64,000 bases of DNA from Labia minor (GCA_963082975.1 OY720344.1:67794546-67858545); one strand, 5' to 3'. Counted from the first letter of the stretch, positions 20,919 through 35,100 are shown. A program made the numbers and translations. Notes: a model not told the origin generated them from the letters alone.

Positions 20919-23900
20919 TACATTAATAGATATATGAAAATTATTTGAAATTGTTTCTGTAGCTGGAAATTAATTTATTTCAAACCGTCGGTCGGTTCGG
21001 ACCTGGCCACAGGTCAACTTATTTCTGGTGGTTCTTGTATTATTATAAAAAATTAAACTATTATAAATTACATTCATAAAATATTTCTTATATAATAAAT
21101 GTATAATATTTTTTTTTAAATTTATTAATTTTAACGAATAAAATATTAACACTATAAATAATAGTTAATTAATTTGTTTTATATAATATTCATATATCTA
21201 TATAGTATTCCTTTTTATTTATAATTTGGATCGATGCAATAATCAGGAGTATACATAAATATTAACCATGAGAGAATTAAAAGAGGATGGATGTGGATTA
21301 AATCTGCTGAAGAAATGAGATTACTGCTGTAAAATATTTTGAGTTCAAGAACTCTAAAATTATAAATAAAAAATAAATAAGCTTATTAAATAGTTTTTGT
21401 TTTAACATCACTCTTGTTTAATTTACAATATCATTTATTTATGTATTTATTCAATACTATTTATAAAAATTATTTTTTATTAAAGTACTTAATATATAAA
21501 TTTGTTATTATTTTCATTATTTTGAGATAAAATATATGTAGGTATTTATTATGAATTATATTATTGTACATATATGTATGTAGTATATATATAAATATAC
21601 ATATATATTTTGAAGTTAACTCGATATGGGTATCATAATTTGGTTGATATTTTGTTTTCCATTAATAAAAGCAAGGATAGAATCGATGAGCAACTTCTAA
21701 TTTGACTAAACGACCTTGACAGGCGATTAATCTTGAGAGAAAAAGCAAAGCAGCCTTCGCGGTTTAACTTTGTACGTAAATTATGAAGCGAATATTTCAT
21801 GGAACATTGGGCTTTACCGGTTTCGACTCCCCAAACACGTTTATAATATGTTTCTATAGAATTGTAACACTTGTTAATTAATCAGTCAGAATGGAATTAA
21901 TATTGAGAGTCGCTCTAATACCTACCTCCTCTTGAATCAGAAAAGTGAATGAATGGTTTCTATAATCACACACGATAAATGCACAAAGTAAAATACAATG
22001 GCCGATTATAAATGGACGTTTCCCGTCCAAGCTAATTAAATTATTATTATCTTCTATGACTTTCTATAGGAATGAATACAACTTTTTAAATATTACAAAT
22101 TATCTGTTCATTTTTTTTTTAATTATTGATAATTGTTTATTTTTTGATTTCGATTAATCAGAATCCTATATAAATATTTTTATTTAATTAAATAATATAC
22201 CAATCTAGAATATTTACAGATTATATATATTTTAGTATAAAATAAATTAATAAAATAAAATAAATAAACTAATATTAGTATTGACAAAATTATTTACTAA
22301 TATACTTAATAAGAAATAAATTTGTCACCCACTCACTAGATAAACTAGTTTTAATTATGATTATTAATATTTAATATTACTTAAAAAATTTTAAACCAAT
22401 CTGATATGCAAAAATTATACGCAAATATACTTACATACATATATCTTTAAATATAATTATATAAATATCAAACAAAAAATTCCTCCAAGAATAAAACATA
22501 AAGAAATGGATAAGAGTTGTTCTTGATTATAATAATCACAATACTCTTCTTTTTAAACAATAATAGAATATTTATATACAAATTAAAATAGAAATTTATC
22601 TATCTCTGTATTTAGATACACTTAATAAAATATAATATTCAAATATTAATTTAATAATATAATTACTAGTTTAATTTCATAAATCATTGTCAATGAATTC
22701 AAATAAAACAAAAAAATGCGGTGGTATCGATTTTCTTACTTGTAATTTATAAATTTCGAACGAATTCGGCCCAACGTGTTGAAAATTTAGAATCTACTTG
22801 AAATAAAGAGAATCAACTCCAATCAAGAAAATCAATTTAAAGGTTGTGAAGTTCCGCTGTACTGATTACTTAACACCTTTATCCCGCTTAGGCAGCAACT
22901 GTATTTCATAGGATCTACAAGAGTCGAAGGAATTTAAGTTACACATTTCTGTTTATTCATTTTTTCTAATTTTTCTATTTATTTTATTTTATTTTTTATC
23001 ACAAAAATATATGAATTAAAATATTGAAAATTTCGCTTTTTCTTTTTTATTTAAACTTCACTTCTATTTTCCAAAATAATCGGTCTGTTATTCACTTTTA
23101 ATTATTGTTGTAATTTGGAAAAATTAGAATGTTATCTATAATATTTTTATAATTTCCAAATGGCAAAATATATAATAATCTTGTAACTAGCTATTATCAG
23201 GAAGGAAATCTGTTAATGTGAATTTGTTTTCTTGTCTCTTAGTTTCACCTTTCATATCCATCTCTCGAATTGTGTCCCTGAACTCACTTGTCATATAATA
23301 TTTATATATATATATATGGTGTTGTAGTAATAAAAAGAAAGTTAAAAGTTGATTCTTTCGTTTAATACGGACTCGCCCCTTGGCTCTTTCGACTTAAGCC
23401 CCTGGGCCCAAAGATGGCTGCTTTTGCTGGTTTGCCGCTCGCTCGCGGTTTATAACTTCACTTTAACCTCCTTCATCTTCCACTTTTGTTACAAAAACCC
23501 GTTCATCCCCCTCCTCCCAACACAGAAAGGAAAATGTAGGAAGAGCAAGGGGTCTCTTGGAGGCTCAAGTTTTGTTTTAATACCTCTTTATACTTGTTTC
23601 GACTTGAGTGGTTTTTAGGCTTCATCCGAGTTACTGTGGCGTGTTTTGGTTTACTACGAAGGAATTGGGATGTAGTAATCAGTAATATATATATAATATA
23701 ATATATATATATATATATATATAATCCATATAGAAATAAAATTTAGAGATAGTATATAGATATAGGTATATTAAAATTGACAAAAAAATAAAAAATAAGT
23801 TAATTATCTTTTTTAATTGAATCCCAATATTCATTATTTTTCTTTTTTTATGTCACTCCCTCATCATTTGGCTTAAGATTTTTTTTTTATAAATCTTCAA

Positions 23901-26654
23901 TTATGACAATTGCACACAGTCAGCCTTTATGAATAATGAATTAGTATAGTACAAACTTCTGATTATAACGTAAATGTCAAAATGATTATTAAGCTCAATA
24001 AAAATTTATATTGAAACGTAATTCCGTGTATTTTTAATAATTTTATCATTAATTTTTGGTTCAATTTGTAAATTGAGATTTATGAAAAAAAATACAAGTT
24101 GTGAAGTTCCATATAATTAATTTTTAAAATTTGACAAAATTCATGACATGTTCATTTGATATTTACTTAATTATATAATAATTCTTTCCTTTGTATAAAC
24201 GCTAATTAATTATACCATAAAATATGATTATCCAGATAAAATTAAGAATTCAATTTAATATCTTGAAATTATTAAATTTTAAATATGAAATTTTTCATAT
24301 CAGGGTTTAAAAAAGATATTTATTTTTAGAGTAAATAAAAAAAATCATTATATTTATAAAAATATTTCTTTATCATCTTTATCTATAAAAATTGTAATTG
24401 TTAAATCAAAATTCTTCTTCAATTAAAAGAAATAAATTATGTAATGTAAAATTTGATTTCACCGATTTATATTATAAAAAATGTAATTTTTATTTTTAAT
24501 AATAATATTAATTAATAATTGGAAATTTCAATTGAGAGAAATTTCATATCAGTAGAAAATTTAGTTATTCATTTGTAGTTTACAAATTCAGTTTTAAATC
24601 AATTTTACGAGATAAATTTAATTATTATAGGATTAAAGTTTAGTTAATAACTGCAAAAAAGCCTGGGGAAATATTAGTTCATATCTATCATATAGTTAAT
24701 TTGTATTTTGTAATTTTTTTTTTTTAATATTATATTCGTTTTTACTACTAAAGGAAATTTATTTTTTATTTTGTATAATTGAAAATTATGAAATTATATA
24801 AATTTTTCTATTAACTTGTATAATTCATCTGCAAGGTTAAAAATCAAAAATACTATATTTTCCTAAATTTAATACTCTCTCTTTCTAAAACTTTAATAAC
24901 AATATTAATTATCATCTAAATATATATTTATATCAATGAATATTCTTGCTTTGATCAGATGTAATCGAATCTTTTAGAATTTATGGATCCTTAATTTGAC
25001 TTGTCTGAGAGTTCGGCCCTCATTAATATATTAGTAATTTATTACGGGTTTAATTTCACTATTATAGTATAGTTCTCCAAGTCATTAAAATCTCATTTCT
25101 CAAAGTCGTTGCTTATTTAAGTTGCATGCTTTTCTAAAGCTTCCGACAATGATACCAGACCTTTTGGCACTTTCCTTAGATCACCAAACTCAAATAGAGA
25201 AGCAAAGATATTGATATCAACACCGATAACGTTACTTTTGACTTGAAATTGACTTTATTATAATCATCAAAAATATTTACTTTGTTATTAAAAAAATGAT
25301 TTGTTTGATGAAATGAGATCTTCATGGATCCACGTAATGAATTAAAAAATATAAACAATTAAAAATACAATAATAATAATAATTATTATTATTAAATTAA
25401 TCAGATTCACAAAGTAATTTGAAAAATCTTTTTTTTTTGTCTATAAAATTACAATTAATGATTTTATTTTTATCACCATTCATTATATTCTATAACAAAC
25501 AAATAATTTTGAGGGAGGAGATTTCATAATACAATAGTTTCGAATACATGGTCTTTCTATGTTATTATGATAATACCATATTGCTTAGAAAATGAATGAG
25601 TTATTGAATCATTTTATTGAAGAATCATAAAAAAATAATTACTTTCACTCAATATCATTTAAATATAGTAGAACAGAATATCCAGTATGAGCACAAATCC
25701 GACAGATGTTTTTAGGTTAAATTTTGGAAGGGGATTTTACTTACTTAAAAAAATAAACACTCAAACACAAATATATAATTATCATTTTTTTGAATAATAA
25801 AGTTCTGAATTAGATTTAATTCAATTCATTTTAAATAAACTATAGTAAAAAAGAAAATCAAATGAGATAGGAAAAAGGATCCATCTCCTGTCACGTTAGA
25901 GTGTCCGAATGATTTGTACCTTAGTACCAAAAGAGAAAGGATGGCCAGTGAGATCAAAGACATGACTGGAATGTCATTTCAACAATGTTGAGTAAGACAT
26001 ATAAGGCCTTTATAGCAATCTATAAACTCCAAAAGCATCGTCATATCATCCACAAGCCCATACATCTATTGACAAAGAAAAAATAACAAAGAAAATCATT
26101 CGGCAATTGATGGGAATTGTTCTCAGGAGGGGCTGACACATTGGCAATAAAATCGGTTAAATTGACGATTATCTTCTAACCTAACTTAGGCAAAGAATTT
26201 TGATCATAAAAAAATGGATATACAATTTTTAATATATTTTATAGAAGGGTTATCAAAGTTTCTGTCTTGTTTTTTTCATGGTGGCTCAAAAAAGATACAA
26301 CATTCTAGGAGTTAATATTGTTTTCTAAATTAGAACGTAATATTACTATAATACTTATATAAAAGTTTTAAATATTTTATAACTTTAAAAAGTATATTAA
26401 AAATAAAAGTTTTCCAATGATTTAATCAATACATCTTCTAAGTAAATAATATTTGTTTTGGTTTTGATTTTAAATATTAAGCGAATTTTCTTTTTCTTTT
26501 TTTTAATTTCTTCCATAAATTTATTATTATTTACCAAATGTAATTAATTTTTATAACTTTGACGTTTAGTCACTCTACTATAAAATAGATCAAGAGTTAA
26601 CTCAGTGTTCCATTCTAGAAATGATAAAGAGTTAGATATACCTGCCAAAGGGTT
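20919..26654. other. AT-rich DNA with GC-richer islands, no gene seen
   Basis: Extended A/T sequence with (TA)n at about 23695-23722. More complex islands at about 21680-22050, 22700-22940, 23220-23650 and 25860-26200. The longest frame, at 23349-23618 (89 codons), matches nothing I recognise and has no convincing splice context. No RNA gene seen. Confidence 0.5.
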
Positions 26655-26662
26655 ATTATATC

Positions 26663-26907
26663 CAGTGGTGTATTTGGAACCACGTTCCCTTACCTTTTTT
26701 CAGAACCCGTTATTTCAGTACTTTTTCATATCGCGATAAATCCCACTTAAATCTACTGTTTCTTTTTTTTTGTGTTGTAAATATTTTGTATAGTAAGAAT
26801 AAGAAAAAATAATAACTTATTTGTAACAAAATAGTTTGCTGAAAATAGGACTATTTTTTGCTCCCACTATTCGTTCCATTACTTCTTATTTTACCAATAC
26901 ATCACTG
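26663..26907 (+). mobile_element. hAT MITE with exact 8-bp target duplication
   Basis: Termini CAGTGGTGTATTTGG and the inverted CAGTGATGTATTGG mark a hAT-type element of 245 bp. ATTATATC occurs directly on both sides (26655-26662 and 26908-26915), an exact 8-bp target duplication. No coding frame. Confidence 0.9.
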
Positions 26908-26915
26908 ATTATATC

Positions 26916-28239
26916 AATTTACTCCAATGGGTGGGATTTACCCAATCATAAGTCCAATGAAGTTCTATAAATCTACTATTAAAATACTAGCATTATATCT
27001 CAAAATTACAATATCAAAAACATGAATAATCAGTTAATTTAACCATCAATCATCATTATTTATTTATTTTCTTTTTAAATAAAAAATGAATAACCTATAT
27101 TTTTTCTTTTTACATCATATTTGTTGAAAGATCTGACTTTTATAGGGTTGATTTAATTTGATTTAACATATAAATACCATACTACCATAATACCATCTCG
27201 TATTTGTATAGTATTTCGACTGTTTTTCACTTGATCAATGTATATATATCATTTTGCTTTTTAAGAACTATGAAAAATTGGTTTTGTATATATCATTCTT
27301 TTCGAATGATAAAATTTCAAAATAAAAATTTACACAAAAGATTATACATTTGTTTCATATGAGTTAAATCTTACTTTCATATATATATATAATAAATGTG
27401 GTGTCGTATATGTATGTTTATTCAGGCAACCATAAGCTCACAATGGAGAGCCAGTCGAATACACAGCAAGCAAGCAGCAAACCATAAGATAGATGGAAAC
27501 ACACACAAATAGGTAGAGAGAAGAAAAATAACTCAGTCATATTTCATTTGGAAAGGGGGAAGAATGAGAGGAACGTGCCGGAAGATTGGAGGGTGAGTTC
27601 AAGGGGATGGGATTATTTTTTTTTATTCCCCTTGCCTCATAAAGCACACCGAATTCGGATGGCGGAAGTGAGGGGTGGCATGGGGTGTTAAGGATCATAA
27701 AAGGAGGGGAGAGGTTACTCCTAAACGAAGAATAAGGAAGGAAGAATAAAATCTCAGAGGATCAACATTTTAAGAAGACAGATTTTACCACCACCTTTTC
27801 TCTCTCGCTCCTCAAAAATAATGATAATAAGTTTTTTGGGGCAATTATAGAAAATATCAAAATGGTAGTTTTTTTAGATTTCAATTATCTTTTTATTTTA
27901 TTTATTTATTAATTGAATTAAATAATTTAATTTAATTTTTAAATTAATTTTCAGAATTAATCGATTCATTTTTCTCATATAGATATCTTGTTAAATTAAT
28001 TACTTAATACAATTTAAATAATTACATTTAGAAACATTTATTACCTATTTTATCATTTCATTTGAAGTTTCAAAATTATTCAGAACACATTAATTATTTA
28101 AAAATAAAAATCTAACTATAAAAATGGATTGTGTTGCTTATCCAATTTCAACGAATTAACTATGATATATGGAGCTTCGCTTCACTAAGAGGATTATAAA
28201 TTAATTTCATAATGTGAAAAATCATAAAAATTAATACAC

Positions 28240-28272
<33 letters not shown>

Positions 28273-28573
28273 TCATATATTTAATATACCAAAATATTCC
28301 GTTTCCTTGATTATATTATTAAATATAAAAAAAGCAATTTAAATTTAATATTCAATATAATATAATTTATTTATAGTAATTTGTTAACCCTTTCACTGCT
28401 AAGTTAATTTAAGAGTAACCATATGCCCTATGCTGAATATTTTTCCATATATTATTATATAATATTATACATATAATAATTATATAATATAATAATAATA
28501 TAATATATATAATAATATTATAATATAATATAATAATTGTATAATATAATATAATATTATATATAATATTATA
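26916..28573. other. AT-rich DNA; one GC-richer island; TA/TAA-only block
   Basis: An island at about 27425-27830 is the least AT-rich part and includes purine-rich stretches; I see no coding frame in it. (TA)n lies at 28243-28271. A 130-bp block at 28440-28573 is almost pure A/T and abuts the following mariner terminus. Confidence 0.55.
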
Positions 28574-28870
28574 CGAGGGCAATTCACAAAGTAGGTTACG
28601 TTTTGGAATTAAGATACTTCACGTGTTTTACCCAAGTCTCTTATCCCTTTACGATTCGATCAAGGAATGAATCACCGTGGTATTCGTAGGACTCCAAAAA
28701 TGACAAAGAGGCAGCCATTCGCTGAGCCTTGTGATGGTCTGTCAGAAGCTTTGGTACCCACCTGACACAAAACTTATGTTAGGCTAACTTTTGAGAAACA
28801 ATTTCGTACGATAAAGTGCGTGAAATTTGCGGAAAACTGACGTTATGGTGAAACGACGGTTTCATCTAAC
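28574..28870 (-). pseudogene. Mariner transposase fragment (second mariner)
   Basis: One terminus, CGAGGGCAATTCACAAAGTA, begins at 28574 after TA. On the minus strand the sequence reads CVRWVPKLLTDHHKAQRM followed by a block ending FLDRIVKG-stop-ETWV, the well-known mariner segment (VPKLLT motif, then the GDETWV motif holding the first catalytic Asp). In-frame stops, including one replacing that Asp codon, make it a pseudogene. The other terminus is missing. Confidence 0.85.
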
Positions 28871-29197
28871 AGGCGGCGGATTTCTATGAGGAAGGAATTT
28901 CGAAGCTCCAGAGACACTATCATCAAACTTATGGATAATGGGAGTAAAATTATCGTCTTTCCCCATTGGAATAATGGCACTTCATTCGATTTTCGGCGTC
29001 TTTTACCTGCTCGTGATGTCTATGTGGCTCATTTTCTATCTCACTATCAGATTCACAATTTTCACTCGAAACAGTAAAAAACAATCACTATCGCTTATAG
29101 AAATATCCCCTTCCGATTCAAAAGTATTCAAAATACCCTCTATTTCATTACTCGAAAGATTTTTCTGCGATGTACTCGTACTAGTCGAAGGCATCAT
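28870..29197 (-). pseudogene. Probable piggyBac-like transposase N-terminal fragment
   Basis: On the minus strand from 29197 a frame begins MMPSTSTSTS, then a LSSNEIEGIL-type segment and an acidic Ser/Asp stretch, which resembles the acidic N-terminus of piggyBac transposases. After a frameshift the text FDDSVSGASK...P..NPPP resembles the next conserved block. Catalytic Asp residues are not present. It abuts the mariner fragment. The identification rests on motif shape only. Confidence 0.4.
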
Positions 29198-30981
29198 ACA
29201 ATAGTGCACTGGCGTGAGGATCACTGCCGCTGCCCCCCGCAAATTATATGACGATGAGACGAGGACAAACACTACTTTGAAACTAAATTTATTGTGAAGC
29301 CAATAGATGATCCTACATGTCATTATATATATTTATATATTATAAACGTATAAACATATAAAAATATAAATTAAAAATAATAATAAAAAATTTACCCAAT
29401 CTTTCTTTAAATAAATAAATAAAGTATTAGTAGCAACTAAAAACTAAGACTACACAACACCTTGAACATTAATTAGCTGTTCTATCCTTTGATACCTATA
29501 TCATATACTTCTTTTTAAACTGATTGAAAATATTTGTGAAAATAATATTATCTTTTTATTGACAAACCACAAACTCTGAAGATTGTCTTAACAAAAAACC
29601 GAAACGTCGGCATAGTGTGCAATAAATAAATGAAATAATACAAAATTCCTTTTTCCCCCATTAATTTTTTTTTAAATCACAACCCTCTAAACCTCAAATT
29701 TTCAATAACATTTGAAAAAACTAAAAATTAGTTAAATAGTTAAATAAACCAACAGTTGAAGTTTAATAAAATAAATGAAAATGTTATATATCACTGTAAA
29801 TTTATATTAAAGGGTAGTTATTGAATATTTTTTTCTTTAATTCATATATGAAAAAAGATTCTTTTTATAATTTTTGTTTATAAATTAAAATGAAATTTTT
29901 AATAAAATAAAATTGAACTAAACTATATTATCTCTTTTCGAAAAATATTATTTTAATTAAAATTAGAAAATCAATACATGAAAAATAAATAGAAGGATTT
30001 TAATTTCGGAAATATTGCTTCTTAAAATTTCTAAGCAAATCTCCAAAAGTTTCATAATTCTTTTCATTATTTTTTTTTAACAATTAATTTTTAAGATTAA
30101 ATTTCAAGTTAATATTTGGATTAGTTATAAAGGTTTTATATAAAAAAATCTCTCTAAACAAAATACAACATTACATTCCTTTTTTAATCTTTTAGTGTCT
30201 GATATTTATTTGTGCTGTTGAATTTATCCAAAGCATTTGTTTTAATTTTAAAATACCTACATTTGTTTGCTCTTTTTTTTGTATTAATAATTTACATTCC
30301 TAAGAGGCCACTTAAGAATAAAAAAAATACTCAAATATTAATAAAAAAAAAACTTTTAATTAATTGAACAATGTTTAAACGGAGACATAATTTTTTTTTT
30401 TTTGTTAAATTACCTCAATGAATCACTTGAAAAGCATTCATTATTTTATTTTCTCTAAATATAATGCGAAACTTAGTTAAAGATATTAGATGTATGATTT
30501 TATCAAATACTTTTATTCTTGGTTATTGTTATTTATTATTTAATAATTTATTAGTCTTAGTATTTTCTTTAATTTGTATTTTTTATACTCATTTAAATTT
30601 TATATATTAGTAGATTTATCTAAATTTTATACCTAATCTTCTGTCACCATTGATTAAAGTAGTAGTAAAGATATAAAAGAAAAGAAAAACAAAAATCAAT
30701 AATTATTTGAAAAGAGATTAATTTCTGACATTTTGACGATTATATATGTTTGTTGTATTGTATATAAATGTTCTATCATCTTATACTAATTGAGTATTTT
30801 ATAAGTTATAAATATTGAAACAACAGTTGGTTGTCAGTCTTCCTTCTTAACTGAGCCCGTGTGCGTGATATTTTAAACATTGCACATATATTCATTCATT
30901 TGAATGGTATACTATTGATTTTAAATGACCCTGAATGCTACATAGCTAAAATAATTCAAATCTATCTCTGCACTAAATTTC

Positions 30982-31012
<31 letters not shown>

Positions 31013-31352
31013 ATATTATACTATTGGTGATTACATTTCATTTGTTTTTAAATTCTGTACAAAAATAATTTTTTATCGAAAAAAATGCACACAATTTTTA
31101 AAAAATGTGCACACAATTAAAAAAATAAAATAAAGTAAACAATATTTCTTACCATTTTATCCTTAATTCATTTTGATAATATAACGATCTTTTTAGAATA
31201 CTCAACTATTAAATATCAAAAAAAAAATATAATCAATTAAATATTGAATAATGAAATCATCATTTTCAAGTTTTAATGTTAAAAGAAAATTTTCTATCGT
31301 AATGATTATATTTAATGATATTAGGAACGAAAAGAATTGCAAAGGAAAATAA
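29198..31352. other. AT-rich DNA, no gene seen
   Basis: A short more complex stretch next to the piggyBac-like fragment, then A/T-rich spacer. Contains a hammerhead-like motif at 29576-29612 (separate entry) and (TA)n at about 30985-31010. Confidence 0.55.
29576..29612 (+). ncRNA. Hammerhead-like motif, probably a Penelope-type relic
   Basis: CTGAAGA (29576-29582) fits the hammerhead box CUGANGA. 18 bases later GAAAC is followed directly by GTC (29601-29608), as in the minimal hammerheads carried by Penelope-like retroelements. The intervening stem II is eroded and the flanking stem I was not found, so catalysis is unlikely. Also compatible with a chance match. Confidence 0.35.
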
Positions 31353-31456
31353 GCTGGAGTGTCTCCACTCGACTATCTCGCAATTTGAATTGGATCAAAT
31401 AACATATATTATATTTAAATTAAATTTAATTAATTATAAATTATAAATTAAAATTC
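31353..31456 (+). repeat. Repeat family C, terminal fragment
   Basis: GCTGGAGTGTCTCCACTCGA at the end, then CTATCTCGCAATTTGAATTG and the AT-only spacer shared with copies at 7999 and 54627. The fragment stops before the GC-rich module. Confidence 0.75.
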
Positions 31457-31790
31457 TATCTCAAACCGTTTTTGCGTAATCTTGTCTACATACACTCACA
31501 CACACACAGAGAGAGACAGATATTTTTCTCAACTTTAGTGAAAATGATTCTGGGACCTTCAAAACGTATAAAAACATCAAAATCTCGACATCGAATATTT
31601 TCATGATCGCAATACTGGCGAGATATTAAAAATATAATATAATTGTTTTTAAAAACAATTAAATTAATTAAAAAATTTAATATTTAATATATTCCCCTTA
31701 TATAATAAATTTAAATTAATGAATTTAAGAATTGTAAAAAAATAAAATTGTATTTTTTAAAAGTCAGTTTGATATTAAATTGTAAAATAA

Positions 31791-32799
31791 GCGGGAGTGT
31801 CCTCCCCTAGACTTTCCCGCATATAAATAGGTATAAAGAGTTGTGAATGAATATTTAGAATGTGTAAACTTGGTATTGATAAAGAGCCAGTTCGTATTAG
31901 TTTATTGGTGTCAAATTTGATATTTGGTAACATTTATATATATATATATAGAATAAAGTGCTACTTCCGGTTAACTGATATTTTAAATGTAAAAAAACAG
32001 ATATGGATATAATATAAATATTTTTAATTTTATTTTATTTATAATATATAAGGGCTGGCTGTGACGTCATGAAGTGCTGGGTGACGTCATATAATTTTAA
32101 ATTAAGAAAAAACTAATGAAGATGATTTTTCTCGAGGATAAAACCAATACAAAGTGCATAACACGTGGAGATATGTCCTCACGTGAAATTTAATATGAAA
32201 ATAACCCTTCACTTCCTCTCTTCGATCGGCAATACTAGCACTTCCGGTTTTCGGATTTGCACCAAAGGTTGATCAATTCATCCTACTGATGTATTAAGTA
32301 AATATACCAAATTTCATCAAAATCCGTTGAGCCGTTCAAGCTGTACACATCTATACGGAAGGACGGACGGACAGACATCATGCTAAAAATTCTTTTTTCT
32401 GTTAAGAAAATGCATGATTCGTGGAGATATGTACCTAAAAATATCCACAGATGAAATTTGGTGTGAAAACAATACCTCCCTTACTATCGTCGGTCGGTAA
32501 AAAGGAAATGCGCTACTTGTATAGGTAAAATGTCACTTCCGGTAGTCAGATCATGATGAAATTTGGTATCTGAATTTTTTTCATATTTTTAAATCTATAT
32601 ACAAAATATGAAGCAAATATCTCGAAGCAAACTGTACTTTACTTGAAAGGTAAACGCAACCAGTGTAGGTAAAGTACCACTTCCGGTTAACCGATTTTGA
32701 CGAAATTTTGATAGAAATCTACAAACTGTGAATAATATCGGTGTACCAAATTTCGAAGTCCTAGCTTGATTAGTTTTTGAGTAAATTTGCTTACAGACA

Positions 32800-32830
<31 letters not shown>

Positions 32831-32950
32831 CACACACACAGACATAATTCGAAAAATGGTATTTTCCGACTCAGGGAGGTCTAAAACGTCAAGATCTATC
32901 GAAATTTTTGACGATTCCAATACTTTCCTTATACGAATATGCGGGAAAGT
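31791..32950. mobile_element. TIR-bearing repeat family B, longest copy
   Basis: Inverted termini ACTTTCCCGCATAT (31811-31824) and its complement (32937-32950) enclose 1140 bp. Outside the left one lies a further hairpin arm, GCGGGAGTGTCC, so the true end may be at 31791. The interior contains four CACTTCCGG or ACTTCCGG motifs (31963, 32239, 32534, 32678), two TGACGTCA octamers (32062, 32082), a GGAC/CAGA-rich run and a (CATA)n run at about 32800-32830. No frame with transposase similarity, so it is non-autonomous. An internally deleted copy lies at 43169-43742. Confidence 0.8.
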
Positions 32951-33265
32951 AAAAAGAGAAAAAAAATGAAAAATTCTGACTGTTAAATAAATTTCGTCTG
33001 ATAAAATTTCTATGAAAACCTCTATTTTCATGCTTTAATTCTCTAATTATAATTTCAAATACCATTGTGTAAGCAGTTTATCATTCACTGATGAAACACA
33101 TCCAATTATAAATTTATTAAGAACAAGAAAATCGACAATAGAACTCGGATGCTTGAAAAAGAGACCTGATATTTTCCAATACCTCTCTCAATCCTAGAGT
33201 CATTAAATATCCTGGTGCCATTTCCACTCATGCGTCATTTGCAGAACGCAGAGTATATATATATA

Positions 33266-33302
<37 letters not shown>

Positions 33303-35063
33303 ACAAAAGGTTTTTATTTAAGTGGACATTGCAAAAGAACTCGGTGAGTCCAAATAATGTTATTAATAATTCATTCTATTCAGTTTTGTGGTAGTGCGAA
33401 AAATAAAAGGCACAATTAATTCTGTCATTTACAACGGAAATTAAGCCATACATTTACCTAATTTTTTTTTTATTTCTTTTTTTATCGTGAAAGATAAAAA
33501 TATATCATTACAGAAAAAAGTGAATTATAACACTGGATCAATGGTTCTTTTCTCCAAGAGGTTCGTATCTTCCTCCAGGGGTCAATTCGAAGGTCCAAAA
33601 GGCTCTCTAAATCTCAAGAAATCTAGGGACTCCTCAGGGAACCATTTGTGGAAAAATTTTCTTGTTCTTATGCAAAGAATATATAGATCATTTGAACACT
33701 TGACCTTATAAAAATTAAAATAATATCGATATGAAATAGATATATTATCATGTATGTATCCATAGAGAATACAATTTATTTTCTTCATTTCTTTCATGTA
33801 ATAAGAAACAATAAATGAAAAAATAATATAATCAAATAATTCATAGAAATGATATACTTAAATAATTTTAAGAAAAACACATAATGATAATTAATAATAT
33901 AATTAAAAGTTTAATTATTATAATGAAAAATCTACAAAAAAAAGTCAAAAGAAAGAAACTCGCATTTACTGTCCTTTAAATTTAAGCAAAATATTTTTTT
34001 GTCAGGTTGAATAAATTAAATTTTCTCAAAAAAAGTAAATTAAATCATTATAAAATTAAAGATGGCGTGAATGGTCTATTGAAAGTATATATCTTATCAG
34101 TATTTTATTTAACAAAACATCTTCATTCTTCTTCTTCGTTAAATAAATAAACATATATATAAATAATCTACTAGCATTGGAATTAAGACGCTTCGCAGTC
34201 TGAGGGAGAACACGCTTGGTTCCATGACCGGTAATGGTATTTCTCTCTAACTGATACCTATAGGTACATGGTACATCAAGCCTAAGTGATCAAAATTAGG
34301 AAGCTAATTGAAGTATCTTTCTCTGATAAAGAAAATCAAAATAAAGGATACGAGTATTCATTGTTCTGATCATACAACACATTTACCCTTCTTAGACTAC
34401 AACGGTTTTGATAGGCGGTGTCTTTTCTTAATATTTAACAAAAATTAGAGCATCAACAAGATAATAAGTATTTTTTCTTATTTATATTATTATGTTTTTA
34501 AATATTTATTTTATTTTCATTTTTTTAATATCTTAAAATTTCATTAACTCAATGTTTTGTACAAAAAATTATCAATCTGTCATAAGGATTTGACAATCTT
34601 TTTTTTTTTAAAGACAAGCCACTTTTTCCTTAAAATAGAGCCCGTTCGATAAACGTATATCACCAGCCCAACCATGCTATCATGTTTTGAATCGAGTTAT
34701 CCCTTAAAACCTAGTTTACCCCTGACTTATCTTGCAACGTAACGGATTGCTCTTAAAAAACGGCGATTTTTAAAATTATTAACAGTAATCTAATCAAACA
34801 TCTTTGAAACAAAGGTTATTTCTAATTTTATTATTATTTATTTATATTTTGTTGTGGACTTTCGGTATCATTTACAAGAGGTTTTTAAGAACATAATTTT
34901 TGGGATTTTGGGTCATAGTATGTGGATAATCTTTGACTTACTGCGTTCTGATGCTCGGAAGAATTCTCGGCAATAATACTAACACTAAAACACGTCTGGA
35001 TCGTACTACAAATGTCGAAATTTTAATCTTCTAATAAAATGTGAAAAAAAACCGAAAATAACT

Positions 35064-35100
<37 letters not shown>

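Noticed and set aside
23349-23618. 89-codon frame as a host gene
   Set aside because: Composition looks non-coding and no similarity is recognised.
28440-28573. Pure A/T block as an origin or matrix attachment site
   Set aside because: Such blocks are common across the window and nothing specific supports a function.
32595-33031. Overlapping frames at 32.6-33.0 kb on both strands
   Set aside because: Lie within repeat family B, including its (CATA)n run; the same frames recur in the 43.2-kb copy.
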